From assembly GCA_017608045.1 (NCBI GenBank), contig JAFCGN010000005.1, forward strand, positions 1 to 48,115: a stretch of 48,115 nucleotides of DNA. Reading direction: 5' to 3'. The DNA is from Candidatus Parvarchaeota archaeon (GTDB lineage: Archaea > Nanobdellota > Nanobdellia > JAFCGN01). Below are positions 41,392-48,115 of this stretch, piece by piece. Position 1 is the stretch's first letter. Each line of letters begins with the position of its first letter. The position numbers were made by a program, and so were the translations under genes. The notes under the pieces were generated by a model, which saw nothing but the letters and a program-made list of their open reading frames with translations, was not told the origin of the DNA and did not search any database.

Positions 41392-42630
41392 TTATGTTTG
41401 TTCATAAGGATCATAATCTTCTGGGTTATAATTAAAATAACTTGTTAAATAAAAATCCCCGTAATGTTCAGTGCCGTCTTCAAATCTAATCTTGATTGGA
41501 TAATGTATGTCAAAAGGAAGGCAGTAATCGTTTTCGTCATCACCGCACACACCATTATTATAGAACCATTTTTGTTCTGTCTGCGCATCAAAAATCTCTA
41601 CTTCAAAAATAATCTCTCCTTTATACGGCACTTCTTTTTCATCATAACAATATTCAATATCAGGGTCCCAATTATAACCATTGCTTTCACAATCATTCTC
41701 ATTATCATAATTTTCAACTGCCTGTTTTAAAGTCATACCCTTGTTAATAAACATGTTCGCGCATTCAAATCCAATATTTATTGGAAAGTTTCTTGCTATT
41801 TGATAATTGTTTCCAATCCCCCCAAAACTCAAACCACTTAATTCATAAGAAGAATCTGTTGGACTGTCCCCTTCAGGCTTTTTAAGTGCTACAATTGCAT
41901 ACCTGTAATTCTTCGGAAAAACTTCGTTATTATCATACGTCCCTGTTCCTGTTGCTTCTACAACCTCCCAATCAACACCATCAACGGAAAGAAAAATGTA
42001 AAAAGAAGTGTCCCCGCCATCAATTTTGTTCATTGTTAAGACAACTGATGAAACCTCATTATTTTTACCCAAGTCAAACATTAACCAATCTGAAAAATCA
42101 TACATTTTATCATTCTTTAAGTATTCACAATAATAATTGGAATTATACGAAACTCTTTTCATAGCATACGGGCAATATTCAAGCAATCTTCCGTTATTAG
42201 AATCCGGGTGATACAAGGATTTAAAAACAAATCCATTGCTTCCTTGTATTTTTTCCAATAATTCTTCATCTGTTTCATCATTGTAATTTACTAAAATACT
42301 TGAAATAGTTTTTGGCACGCCTGCTGCATTATTTTTTTTAATTAATAATTTTCTCGCGTCAATAATGCCTGGATAAATTCTTCTATATTCTATAACATTG
42401 TCTTCTATAGGAGAGTAAAGATAAGAAAGTCCTTCATAAGCAAGACAATCAGCAGAATTAATCATCCTATCTGCTAAAAGCAAACTAATGCCTCTTGTTT
42501 GAGAATAGCCGAGCACAATATTGAAGTTCCCCATATTTTGGTATAATATAAGCGTGATTAGAGAGAAAATAACTACTGAACTCATTGTTAAAAAAATTGT
42601 TGGAATTGAAATCGCTGCTTTTTTACTCAC
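41392..42630 (-). CDS. Membrane-anchored surface protein with discoidin-like domain
   Basis: 412 residues. MSKKAAISIPTIFLTMSSVV is an anchor or pilin-like signal. A central region near 175-275 matches the plan of an F5/8-type-C (discoidin) domain: DFSDWLMFDLGKNNEVSSVV, then FYIFLSVDGVDWEVVE, then FPKNYRYAIVALK and SYELSGLSFGG. Such domains bind sugars or lipids on surfaces. A cysteine-containing C-terminal part follows. A binding role in adhesion is the best inference. It overlaps the upstream gene by four bases. Confidence 0.72.
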   Translation of the reverse strand: MSKKAAISIPTIFLTMSSVVIFSLITLILYQNMGNFNIVLGYSQTRGISLLLADRMINSADCLAYEGLSYLYSPIEDNVIEYRRIYPGIIDARKLLIKKNNAAGVPKTISSILVNYNDETDEELLEKIQGSNGFVFKSLYHPDSNNGRLLEYCPYAMKRVSYNSNYYCEYLKNDKMYDFSDWLMFDLGKNNEVSSVVLTMNKIDGGDTSFYIFLSVDGVDWEVVEATGTGTYDNNEVFPKNYRYAIVALKKPEGDSPTDSSYELSGLSFGGIGNNYQIARNFPINIGFECANMFINKGMTLKQAVENYDNENDCESNGYNWDPDIEYCYDEKEVPYKGEIIFEVEIFDAQTEQKWFYNNGVCGDDENDYCLPFDIHYPIKIRFEDGTEHYGDFYLTSYFNYNPEDYDPYEQT

Positions 42631-43700
42631 TTAGCAACCACCTCAATAGTTTCTCCAATAACATTTATATCAAACTCGTAAACATAATTTATTTTATCTA
42701 AAATCTTATCATCTGCATTGCTAAAATCAAAGGAGAATTCATAATCATCGCAGTAAGAGTTTTTAAAAACTTCTTTCAAATTAATACAATATTTTTCATA
42801 TGAAAGATAATCTTGCGGTTTAGAAGGACTATTAATAACACTAATTTTTTTAAAATGCCCCCATTCAATGATATTCCCATCAGAATCAGTAACATCTTGT
42901 GTTTTTGTAAAAAAGTATTCATTAACGCAAAAAGTGTTATCATTATTAGAACTTAAATAAAATTTCCAAACAGGAAGCGAAATCCTCGCATTAAAACTTG
43001 TTTTTCTTCCGTTTATTCCTGAACCGCAGTAATTTTTACTTATTTTGTTCAAAAAACCATTTAAGGAAGTGTCTTCACCATTAATAACATAATAATTAGG
43101 GCAGAGAGTATCCATTATTTCTCTTTGTTTTGTAAAAGTTATTTCTCCCGTATCCGCATCTATTCTACTGAAAGGAGTGTTCTCTTTTATTATATCATAA
43201 GTTCTATGAATTCCAAAATTATTTTCTTCTTTTCCACAAGTATCTTTTTTGTTGGCAACAAACCAAAAATTCAAATTTTCATTAAGATACTTTTCATTTT
43301 TAAGAACATCATAATTTACTTCAATCAAACCATGACCTTCATTATTATACAAGGATGAAGAAAAACTGGAATCAATATTAGGGTTTGTCATTTCATTATC
43401 AAAGCCTTGAACTGCATTTGGAGTTATTTTAATACTATTTATTCTTATTTTATTGTCACTGCAATAATACTTTTTTTCTTCCTTATCCCAAGAACATCCT
43501 GTTGGAGGAGTATAAACTAAAGAAATGTCTTCTGGAGAAGAATAAAGAGAATTCATTATGTTTTCAACATCCAAAGCAAAATAAATAGCGGGTTTATTAT
43601 CTTGAAAAGCTACATTTAAAACATAACCCCCAATATTGATGCTGCTCACTAAAAACAATCCTGCAATTACCAAATTTGAGAGCATAGTTAGAGTTTCCAT
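42627..43700 (-). CDS. Membrane-anchored surface-operon protein
   Basis: 357 residues. The N-terminal helix METLTMLSNLVIAGLFLVSS lacks a strongly basic head; the rest is Asn/Asp/Lys-rich, beta-type, with eight cysteines including PTGCSWDKEEKKYYC and KNSYCDDYEF. No family recognised. It is four bases from the upstream paralogue-pair member and overlaps the discoidin-like gene's start, so it is within one polycistronic unit. Confidence 0.68.
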   Translation of the reverse strand: METLTMLSNLVIAGLFLVSSINIGGYVLNVAFQDNKPAIYFALDVENIMNSLYSSPEDISLVYTPPTGCSWDKEEKKYYCSDNKIRINSIKITPNAVQGFDNEMTNPNIDSSFSSSLYNNEGHGLIEVNYDVLKNEKYLNENLNFWFVANKKDTCGKEENNFGIHRTYDIIKENTPFSRIDADTGEITFTKQREIMDTLCPNYYVINGEDTSLNGFLNKISKNYCGSGINGRKTSFNARISLPVWKFYLSSNNDNTFCVNEYFFTKTQDVTDSDGNIIEWGHFKKISVINSPSKPQDYLSYEKYCINLKEVFKNSYCDDYEFSFDFSNADDKILDKINYVYEFDINVIGETIEVVAK

Positions 43701-43703
43701 TTT

Positions 43704-44615
43704 TCAAACACTTCCAAGAGTCATAGCAATATTCGGGGTGTCTTTTATTCTATCAAAATTAAATCTTCTCACATTTATTCCATTTTCTTTATAAACCCAT
43801 AGCAAGAGATTATCATCACTATCACTACTAAAATCAGAGTAACTTTTGCCTGAAAGAAAAACAGGCATTGTATGAGTTTCAGAATTTTCATATGTCATAA
43901 AAGTTGTTATTGGAGAACAAGTAATGTATTCAAAGACATCAGCACTATTATAATCAACATGATTTACTCCTAAAAATTCCACGCAAAACTTATTAGAAGC
44001 ATCCTTAATCGTGTTAAAATAAGTTTCAGTATATGTTGTTGGTTTATTAAAAGTTATTGAAGAAACATAATTATTTGCTTTTTCTTGAACTTCAACACCA
44101 CTCAAATCTAATATGTTTAAACCATTGTTTAAATCTACGGGGTTTCCAAAAAAATTAATATCTTCAGGATTTTGTTTTAATTTGGCAAAGCACACGCAAA
44201 AAACGCCTTTGCATGTTTCAGCATAATTTTCTCTTTCTGATTTTTGATAGAGTTTGTTATCATAAAAATTTTGCAAAACATCAAGACAAGAATAAGGAGG
44301 TGGGAGTTTCTTGTTTAAAAGAATTTGTTCTAATTGAACATCATTTGTTGAAACTCTTTCATCAGAACCATAAATTTGAAACATGATAAAATTCTCAGGA
44401 AAACTTATTGATCCTGTGCCATAACTCGTTCTTGACTCTGTTGATACCTCTTTTGACGCTAAATTTATTGGAACAATTATTCCCTTCATTATGCCTGAAA
44501 TTCCTGCTTCTGTCAAATTTGTCATTTGAGAGATTATAACCATGAATCCAAAAACCACGGGAAGTACAAAAATAAGAATCACACCCACAACTTTAATCAT
44601 CATTTTTGGTATCAT
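43704..44615 (-). CDS. Surface-operon protein, paralogue B
   Basis: 303 residues. One membrane helix near the start (VVGVILIFVLPVVFGFMVII) is followed by an outer domain that is homologous to the next gene upstream. Shared landmarks in the same order are FQIYGS, SCLDVLQNF, CKGVFCVCFAKLKQ, SNKFCVEFLGVNHVDYNSADVF cut to its core FCVEFLGVN, and YITCSPI. Conserved cysteines suggest the same disulfide fold in both. It is probably a subunit that forms a hetero-oligomer with its paralogue. Confidence 0.75.
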   Translation of the reverse strand: MIPKMMIKVVGVILIFVLPVVFGFMVIISQMTNLTEAGISGIMKGIIVPINLASKEVSTESRTSYGTGSISFPENFIMFQIYGSDERVSTNDVQLEQILLNKKLPPPYSCLDVLQNFYDNKLYQKSERENYAETCKGVFCVCFAKLKQNPEDINFFGNPVDLNNGLNILDLSGVEVQEKANNYVSSITFNKPTTYTETYFNTIKDASNKFCVEFLGVNHVDYNSADVFEYITCSPITTFMTYENSETHTMPVFLSGKSYSDFSSDSDDNLLLWVYKENGINVRRFNFDRIKDTPNIAMTLGSV

Positions 44616-44671
44616 TTTCTCATCTAATATATACTAACTTTTTATTAATAAATAATTAGTTAAATACACTA

Positions 44672-45586
44672 TCAGTCCCATAGATTAAAATCAATTTTTA
44701 TTTGAGGGTTTTCTAAAACATGTGTGAAAAAAGTGTTTATGACATTAATTTTTTCAGGAAAATAATTATATTGGAGAACACTTAAAGTGTATGTTGAAGG
44801 AAGGTTTTCCCCATTTTCTTCTTTTTCTATTCCTGTAACAAAATAAGCGCTTCTCCCTTTATAGTCCTTTGCATTTATTGGATAACAATAAATTGCATCA
44901 AAAACATCTTCAGGAAATAAATTTTCTTCATTAACTCCTAAAAATTCAACACATAAATTACTGGATGCGTTTGCTATATATGAGTAGGAATAATCATCCT
45001 TTAAATCTTCAGTTGGAATTTTAATTTGTGAAAAAAACATTCCTTTTGAATTATACCCGTATTCTCTTTGTTGAGCATAAAAATCAGTGTTATCAGAAAG
45101 CCAAGAAAATGGCAGGGTCTCAGAATAAGCACCTCCACTTTTTTCCTGCCATCCTTCTTTCAAATAAACAATGCAATTACAGAATTTGTTTTCACAATCA
45201 GAAGCTAAACTCTCATTAGTTATTTTTTTTGTAAGAAAGTATTGTAGCACAGAATAACAACTCTTCTCTGGTTTTTGTGGATCACTCCCCACCCATTCAT
45301 CACAGTCTGAACCAAAGCAAACATTTGGGTGAATAAAAAACTCATTATTGTGTGAGTATTCATGAGAACCATAAATTTGAATCCACACTCTTTCTTTTTC
45401 AAATAAAGTATCTGGTGCTGATGATTGCGTGCTTACTGCGTCAAAAGAATTAAAGTATTTATTATATCTTGCATTTTCATCACTATCAAAAAGTCCGACA
45501 ATATTAATTATTGCAAAAACAATACCAACTAAGACAATAACTCCAATTAAGGTATTCATTATTGTTGTTAAAGATACATCTACCAA
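44672..45586 (-). CDS. Surface-operon protein, paralogue A
   Basis: 304 residues. The membrane helix is IMNTLIGVIVLVGIVFAIIN, with the head MVDVSLTT outside or trimmed. The outer domain aligns with paralogue B: IQIYGS, SCYSVLQYF, CENKFCNCIVYLKEG, LCVEFLGVN then EDVFDAIYCYPI. An N-terminal CFGSDCDEW loop is unique to this copy. AGGTG precedes the ATG. No family recognised outside this pair. Confidence 0.75.
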   Translation of the reverse strand: MVDVSLTTIMNTLIGVIVLVGIVFAIINIVGLFDSDENARYNKYFNSFDAVSTQSSAPDTLFEKERVWIQIYGSHEYSHNNEFFIHPNVCFGSDCDEWVGSDPQKPEKSCYSVLQYFLTKKITNESLASDCENKFCNCIVYLKEGWQEKSGGAYSETLPFSWLSDNTDFYAQQREYGYNSKGMFFSQIKIPTEDLKDDYSYSYIANASSNLCVEFLGVNEENLFPEDVFDAIYCYPINAKDYKGRSAYFVTGIEKEENGENLPSTYTLSVLQYNYFPEKINVINTFFTHVLENPQIKIDFNLWD

Positions 45587-45597
45587 AACCTACACCT

Positions 45598-45753
45598 TTA
45601 TGTATACCCTTCACCTATGTTTATTAATTGCTCTCCAGCAGGTTTAATTCCAGAATATACAAGATAAAGCAAGAAAACAAGCACAACTAAAGCAAGAATT
45701 ATTGTTATAATTGTTTCCCAAGTCATGCTGATTGCTTTCTTATTCATTGCCAT
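45598..45753 (-). CDS. 51-residue pilin-like or membrane peptide
   Basis: MAMNKKAISMTWETIITIIL begins a protein that is almost only a basic head plus one membrane helix (TIILALVVLVFLLYLVYSG) and a short tail ending GEGYT. A second ATG six bases on gives MNKKAIS. It lies in the operon just before paralogue A, 11 bases away, and resembles the other minimal helices of this locus (46321-46500 and 46502-46651). Confidence 0.7.
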   Translation of the reverse strand: MAMNKKAISMTWETIITIILALVVLVFLLYLVYSGIKPAGEQLINIGEGYT

Positions 45754-45816
45754 AAAAAATAAAGGAACTCTTATCTTATTAATTTAATGTTATTTAAAAA
45801 AAAATAAAAAATTTTT

Positions 45817-46275
45817 TTAACTCCATGCAGGGTTAAATGTAAGTTCTGAACACTCTAAACTTCCTTGGCTTGTTTCAATAGTTGTTTCTACTGCATCTGC
45901 AGGTATTGAAATTGTTCTTCCTTCATCGTTTGTGAAAGTGCATGGCTCTCCAATAGTCTCTCCATAACAATGCCTTGCTTCATTTCCTTGTCCAAGTTCT
46001 TTACTTAAATCAAAGGTTTTTGTGCAATACTTATGTTTATTAAATTGGGTTCTTGTGGGTTGAATTGTTTTCAAATCATTGCAATATGATTGACAAGAAA
46101 TTTTTGCTTGGCTCAGCGTGCTTGGAGCAGTTCCTCCAATAATATTGGAAAATCCTTGAAAAATATTTCCTCCTCCTGTCACCCACATTGCTGACATAAC
46201 AATAAGAACAAGTAATGCTAATGCACCAAGAACAAGAGTATTCATTGGCAATCCTTGAGCGTTTTTCATAAGCAT
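45817..46275 (-). CDS. Pilin-like protein with cysteine-containing outer domain
   Basis: About 153 residues. The signal region KNAQGLPMNTLVLGALALLV matches archaeal class III signals, with cleavage expected after the Gly of AQG. The mature part has three cysteine pairs (ISCQSYCND, KYCTKTF, HCYGETIGEPC, LECSEL). ATG codons at 46275 and 46269 are both possible; a TTG at 46317 is unlikely. It is the best pilin candidate of the operon. Confidence 0.75.
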   Translation of the reverse strand: MLMKNAQGLPMNTLVLGALALLVLIVMSAMWVTGGGNIFQGFSNIIGGTAPSTLSQAKISCQSYCNDLKTIQPTRTQFNKHKYCTKTFDLSKELGQGNEARHCYGETIGEPCTFTNDEGRTISIPADAVETTIETSQGSLECSELTFNPAWS

Positions 46276-46320
46276 TATTATGTTAATTAAACTTTTATTA
46301 TTTTTGGTTTTTAACAATTT

Positions 46321-46500
46321 TTAAGGAAGGTAATCTTTTATTGATTGTTTTCCTATAGAATTATTAACTAAATCAACTAATTTTTGCGGTCCAGAAATTG
46401 AAATAAAAATAACAAGCAAGAGCACTGCAATTGTTAATGAAATTATTAATGCAAGAGTTCTTTGCGTCATACTTTTTCTTGATTTTATTAAATTTTTCAT
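46321..46500 (-). CDS. 59-residue single-span protein
   Basis: Basic head MKNLIKSRKSMTQRTLALII, one membrane helix to about residue 36, then a short amphipathic tail ending QSIKDYLP. GGCGGTTAGA precedes the ATG, overlapping the end of the previous gene. It is similar in design to the other two minimal proteins of the operon. Confidence 0.7.
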   Translation of the reverse strand: MKNLIKSRKSMTQRTLALIISLTIAVLLLVIFISISGPQKLVDLVNNSIGKQSIKDYLP

Positions 46501-46501
46501 T

Positions 46502-46651
46502 CTAACCGCCTAAAAAAATGCTTCTCATCTCATTCAACAAATCTTCTCCTTTTCCTTTAAGCAAAACAATGATCAAGACAGCAGCAGTTGCAGCAACAAC
46601 AGCGAGTATTACTTTAAACAATGTTTCAACAGTTAAATCCCCTTTTTTCAT
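46502..46651 (-). CDS. 49-residue single-span protein
   Basis: MKKGDLTVETLFKVILAVVA then an Ala/Val/Ile helix and a charged tail (KGKGEDLLNEMRSIFLGG). The start overlaps the stop of the upstream large gene (ATGA) and the stop lies one base before the next ATG, so it is embedded in a continuous translational chain. The K-K-G-D-L-T-x-E head resembles pilin-type signals. Confidence 0.7.
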   Translation of the reverse strand: MKKGDLTVETLFKVILAVVAATAAVLIIVLLKGKGEDLLNEMRSIFLGG

Positions 46652-48115
46652 ACTGAATGAACCACCTTAAAGTTTTTTACCATATTCACGCAATTCCCTG
46701 CGTCATTATTTATTAAATCGCAAATCATATAGGTTATGGTATAAGTTTCATCTATTTTAAATCCTAAGGAAATTGGCAAATACTTTATGAGAACTTTTTT
46801 TCCATAATAATCCGTTAAAGTAAAACCACAAGAAAGTGCATCGCTGCAAGAAAAAATTTCATTGTTTATGCTATCAACTATTCTTGCAGAAGTAATAGTT
46901 GAATCCTCATCAACACTAATTATAATAGGTATTTTACCTCTTGTAAGAACTTTTGGTGTTGGAAAATTATAATTTGAAAGCATTTGTGAATAATATATTG
47001 TGGGTTGATTTTCTAAATTAAGAGCTTGCCATATAAAAACTGGTCTTTTATTATTATCTGAAATAGGTGTTAAAACGAAATTGTCTGCACCACTATTTAT
47101 TGAAATCTCACCACTTTTAATAAGAGAAAAACTTTCAAGATTAAATACATCGTATTTTATTTTATTTTCATTTAATAAAAGCCATGCTATCAAAACTTTC
47201 TCACTTGAATCAGAATAATAACCAACACGTATGCTTTTTGGAATTCCAGAAATAATTTCCACTTCATTTAAATTATCTAAATCGTTTAAATTATCAACAA
47301 AAACACTATAAAGTTTTGTTTCAGAAGATAATGATTTTTGAACTAAAATAATGTTTTTGTTTATGTCAAAAGTAAGTGTTATTATATTAACAACATCATT
47401 AAAATTAACATTTTTTACTAAATTCCCTTCTTCATCAAAAACATTTAATTTGTTATTTGCATTATCAAAATAGATTATGTAATTTTTATAATTTATTTGA
47501 AGAATTGCTGGTTTAACTGTCATATACGGATAATTTATACTAATTGTGTTTGTGCCATCAAAATATTTGATTTCCTGACTTTTGTAAGAATAAGTGATTT
47601 GATTATCTATTTCTACTTGGTCTAAGTATTGATTAGCATAAGAATCAGGTGGTTGTATTTCTTTCTCAGAAATAGTTCCATCAGAACTAACAGAATATTG
47701 ATTAATTAATTTTAATCCATTCGTTCCTTTTTTCTCAGCATCAACAGTGACAACAACATTATCTTGTTTTTCAGAAAGAAAAGCATCATTTGCAATAATA
47801 TTTACGTCACTAATTGAAGCAAAATCACTCCAACTGCTTAAAACACCTTCCCACCCAGAACTTAAGCAAACAATTGTATATTGGTCTTGCCCACTACCTA
47901 TGGTAATTTCATCATTAACATTATAACACTCACCATTATAAACGCAATTCACTGAACAACAAATCCTTGAAGTTTCTCCAGGAAAAGAATAACAACCACC
48001 AACAGCGCATTCATAATCATTTGAACAAACTTCCCCATTACTCTTCTGTTCTAACCAATCACCATCAACGCAATAATAACCTGAATAAGCAGTACTACCA
48101 ACATCATAACAAGCA
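46648..48115 (-). CDS. Large cysteine-rich surface protein, partial (5' end beyond window)
   Basis: Open in frame from the window edge, so the N-terminus is missing; a GTG at 47952 is internal. The first visible stretch has closely spaced cysteine modules (YYCVDGDWLEQ, EVCSNDYECAVGGCYSF, RICCSVNCVYNGECYNV), as in many exported archaeal proteins. About 300 residues follow that repeat a beta-strand pattern of a seven-bladed or solenoid type (LKLINQYSVSSDG; VKPAILQINYKNYIIYFD; NIILVQKSLSSETKLYSVF). The C-terminus is a beta domain with a cysteine pair (FSCSDALSCGF). It is probably the large adhesive or cap component of the operon. Confidence 0.72.
   Translation of the reverse strand, partial: ACYDVGSTAYSGYYCVDGDWLEQKSNGEVCSNDYECAVGGCYSFPGETSRICCSVNCVYNGECYNVNDEITIGSGQDQYTIVCLSSGWEGVLSSWSDFASISDVNIIANDAFLSEKQDNVVVTVDAEKKGTNGLKLINQYSVSSDGTISEKEIQPPDSYANQYLDQVEIDNQITYSYKSQEIKYFDGTNTISINYPYMTVKPAILQINYKNYIIYFDNANNKLNVFDEEGNLVKNVNFNDVVNIITLTFDINKNIILVQKSLSSETKLYSVFVDNLNDLDNLNEVEIISGIPKSIRVGYYSDSSEKVLIAWLLLNENKIKYDVFNLESFSLIKSGEISINSGADNFVLTPISDNNKRPVFIWQALNLENQPTIYYSQMLSNYNFPTPKVLTRGKIPIIISVDEDSTITSARIVDSINNEIFSCSDALSCGFTLTDYYGKKVLIKYLPISLGFKIDETYTITYMICDLINNDAGNCVNMVKNFKVVHSV

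Overview
The window is a continuous piece of an AT-rich archaeal chromosome (roughly 30% GC by eye, not counted). Archaea-specific information-processing genes establish the domain: aIF2-gamma, Rpo7, Spt4, Spt5, Kae1 and Bud32, eS1/eS6/eS24/eS31, uL10 with P1, Alba, the splicing endonuclease EndA, a tRNA-Trp with an archaeal intron, Taw1, archaeal-type phosphoglycerate mutase and FtsZ. The very high A+T, short genes, many orphan membrane proteins and a large cysteine-rich surface-protein operon fit a DPANN lineage of the Woesearchaeota/Pacearchaeota type. That placement is inference; no rRNA gene is present.

Layout. 1-1860: a fibre-like secreted protein cut by the window edge, a small membrane protein, tRNA-Gly and a small charged protein. 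1940-6003: Taw1, eS1, a Cas4/RecB-like nuclease, a DUF4258/DUF2283 toxin-antitoxin-like pair between two 55-bp direct repeats, and uS15. 6154-7278: a decayed type I restriction locus (HsdS tail, intact MNT nucleotidyltransferase, broken HEPN, HsdR head). 7341-14969: cytidine deaminase, Bud32, a tandem-SIS protein, Kae1, then the conserved eS31-eS24-Spt4-Rpo7-PIN-aIF2-gamma neighbourhood, punctuated by single opposite-strand ORFs. 15018-17820: a thioredoxin / thioredoxin reductase / glutamate dehydrogenase / HTH operon read from a promoter whose TATA box lies inside a perfect 10-bp inverted repeat.

17970-23509: eS6, tRNA-Val, a type IV pilus-type platform protein, two pilin-like proteins and a secreted Lon-family protease. 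23579-23690: a strongly folded intergenic element whose minus strand contains an 11-nt match to the complement of the 16S rRNA 3' tail. 23689-30739: EndA, a secreted beta-rich protein, a geranylgeranyl-reductase-like protein, tRNA-Lys, orphans, a GNAT-like protein and ApgM. 30779-36177: the uL11-uL1-uL10-P1 operon facing away from secE-spt5, with intron-containing tRNA-Trp between them, then a palindromic repeat patch abutting the ftsZ stop codon.

36368-38039: a YjdF-like membrane protein, an FKBP isomerase and Alba. 38132-48115: a dense minus-strand operon of at least twelve genes, nearly all with an N-terminal membrane anchor or pilin-like signal and a cysteine-rich or beta-rich outer part. 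It includes a tandem paralogue pair, a discoidin-like domain and four very small pilin-like proteins. This operon is the best candidate in the window for an undescribed multi-component system, probably a cell-surface appendage or adhesion machine.
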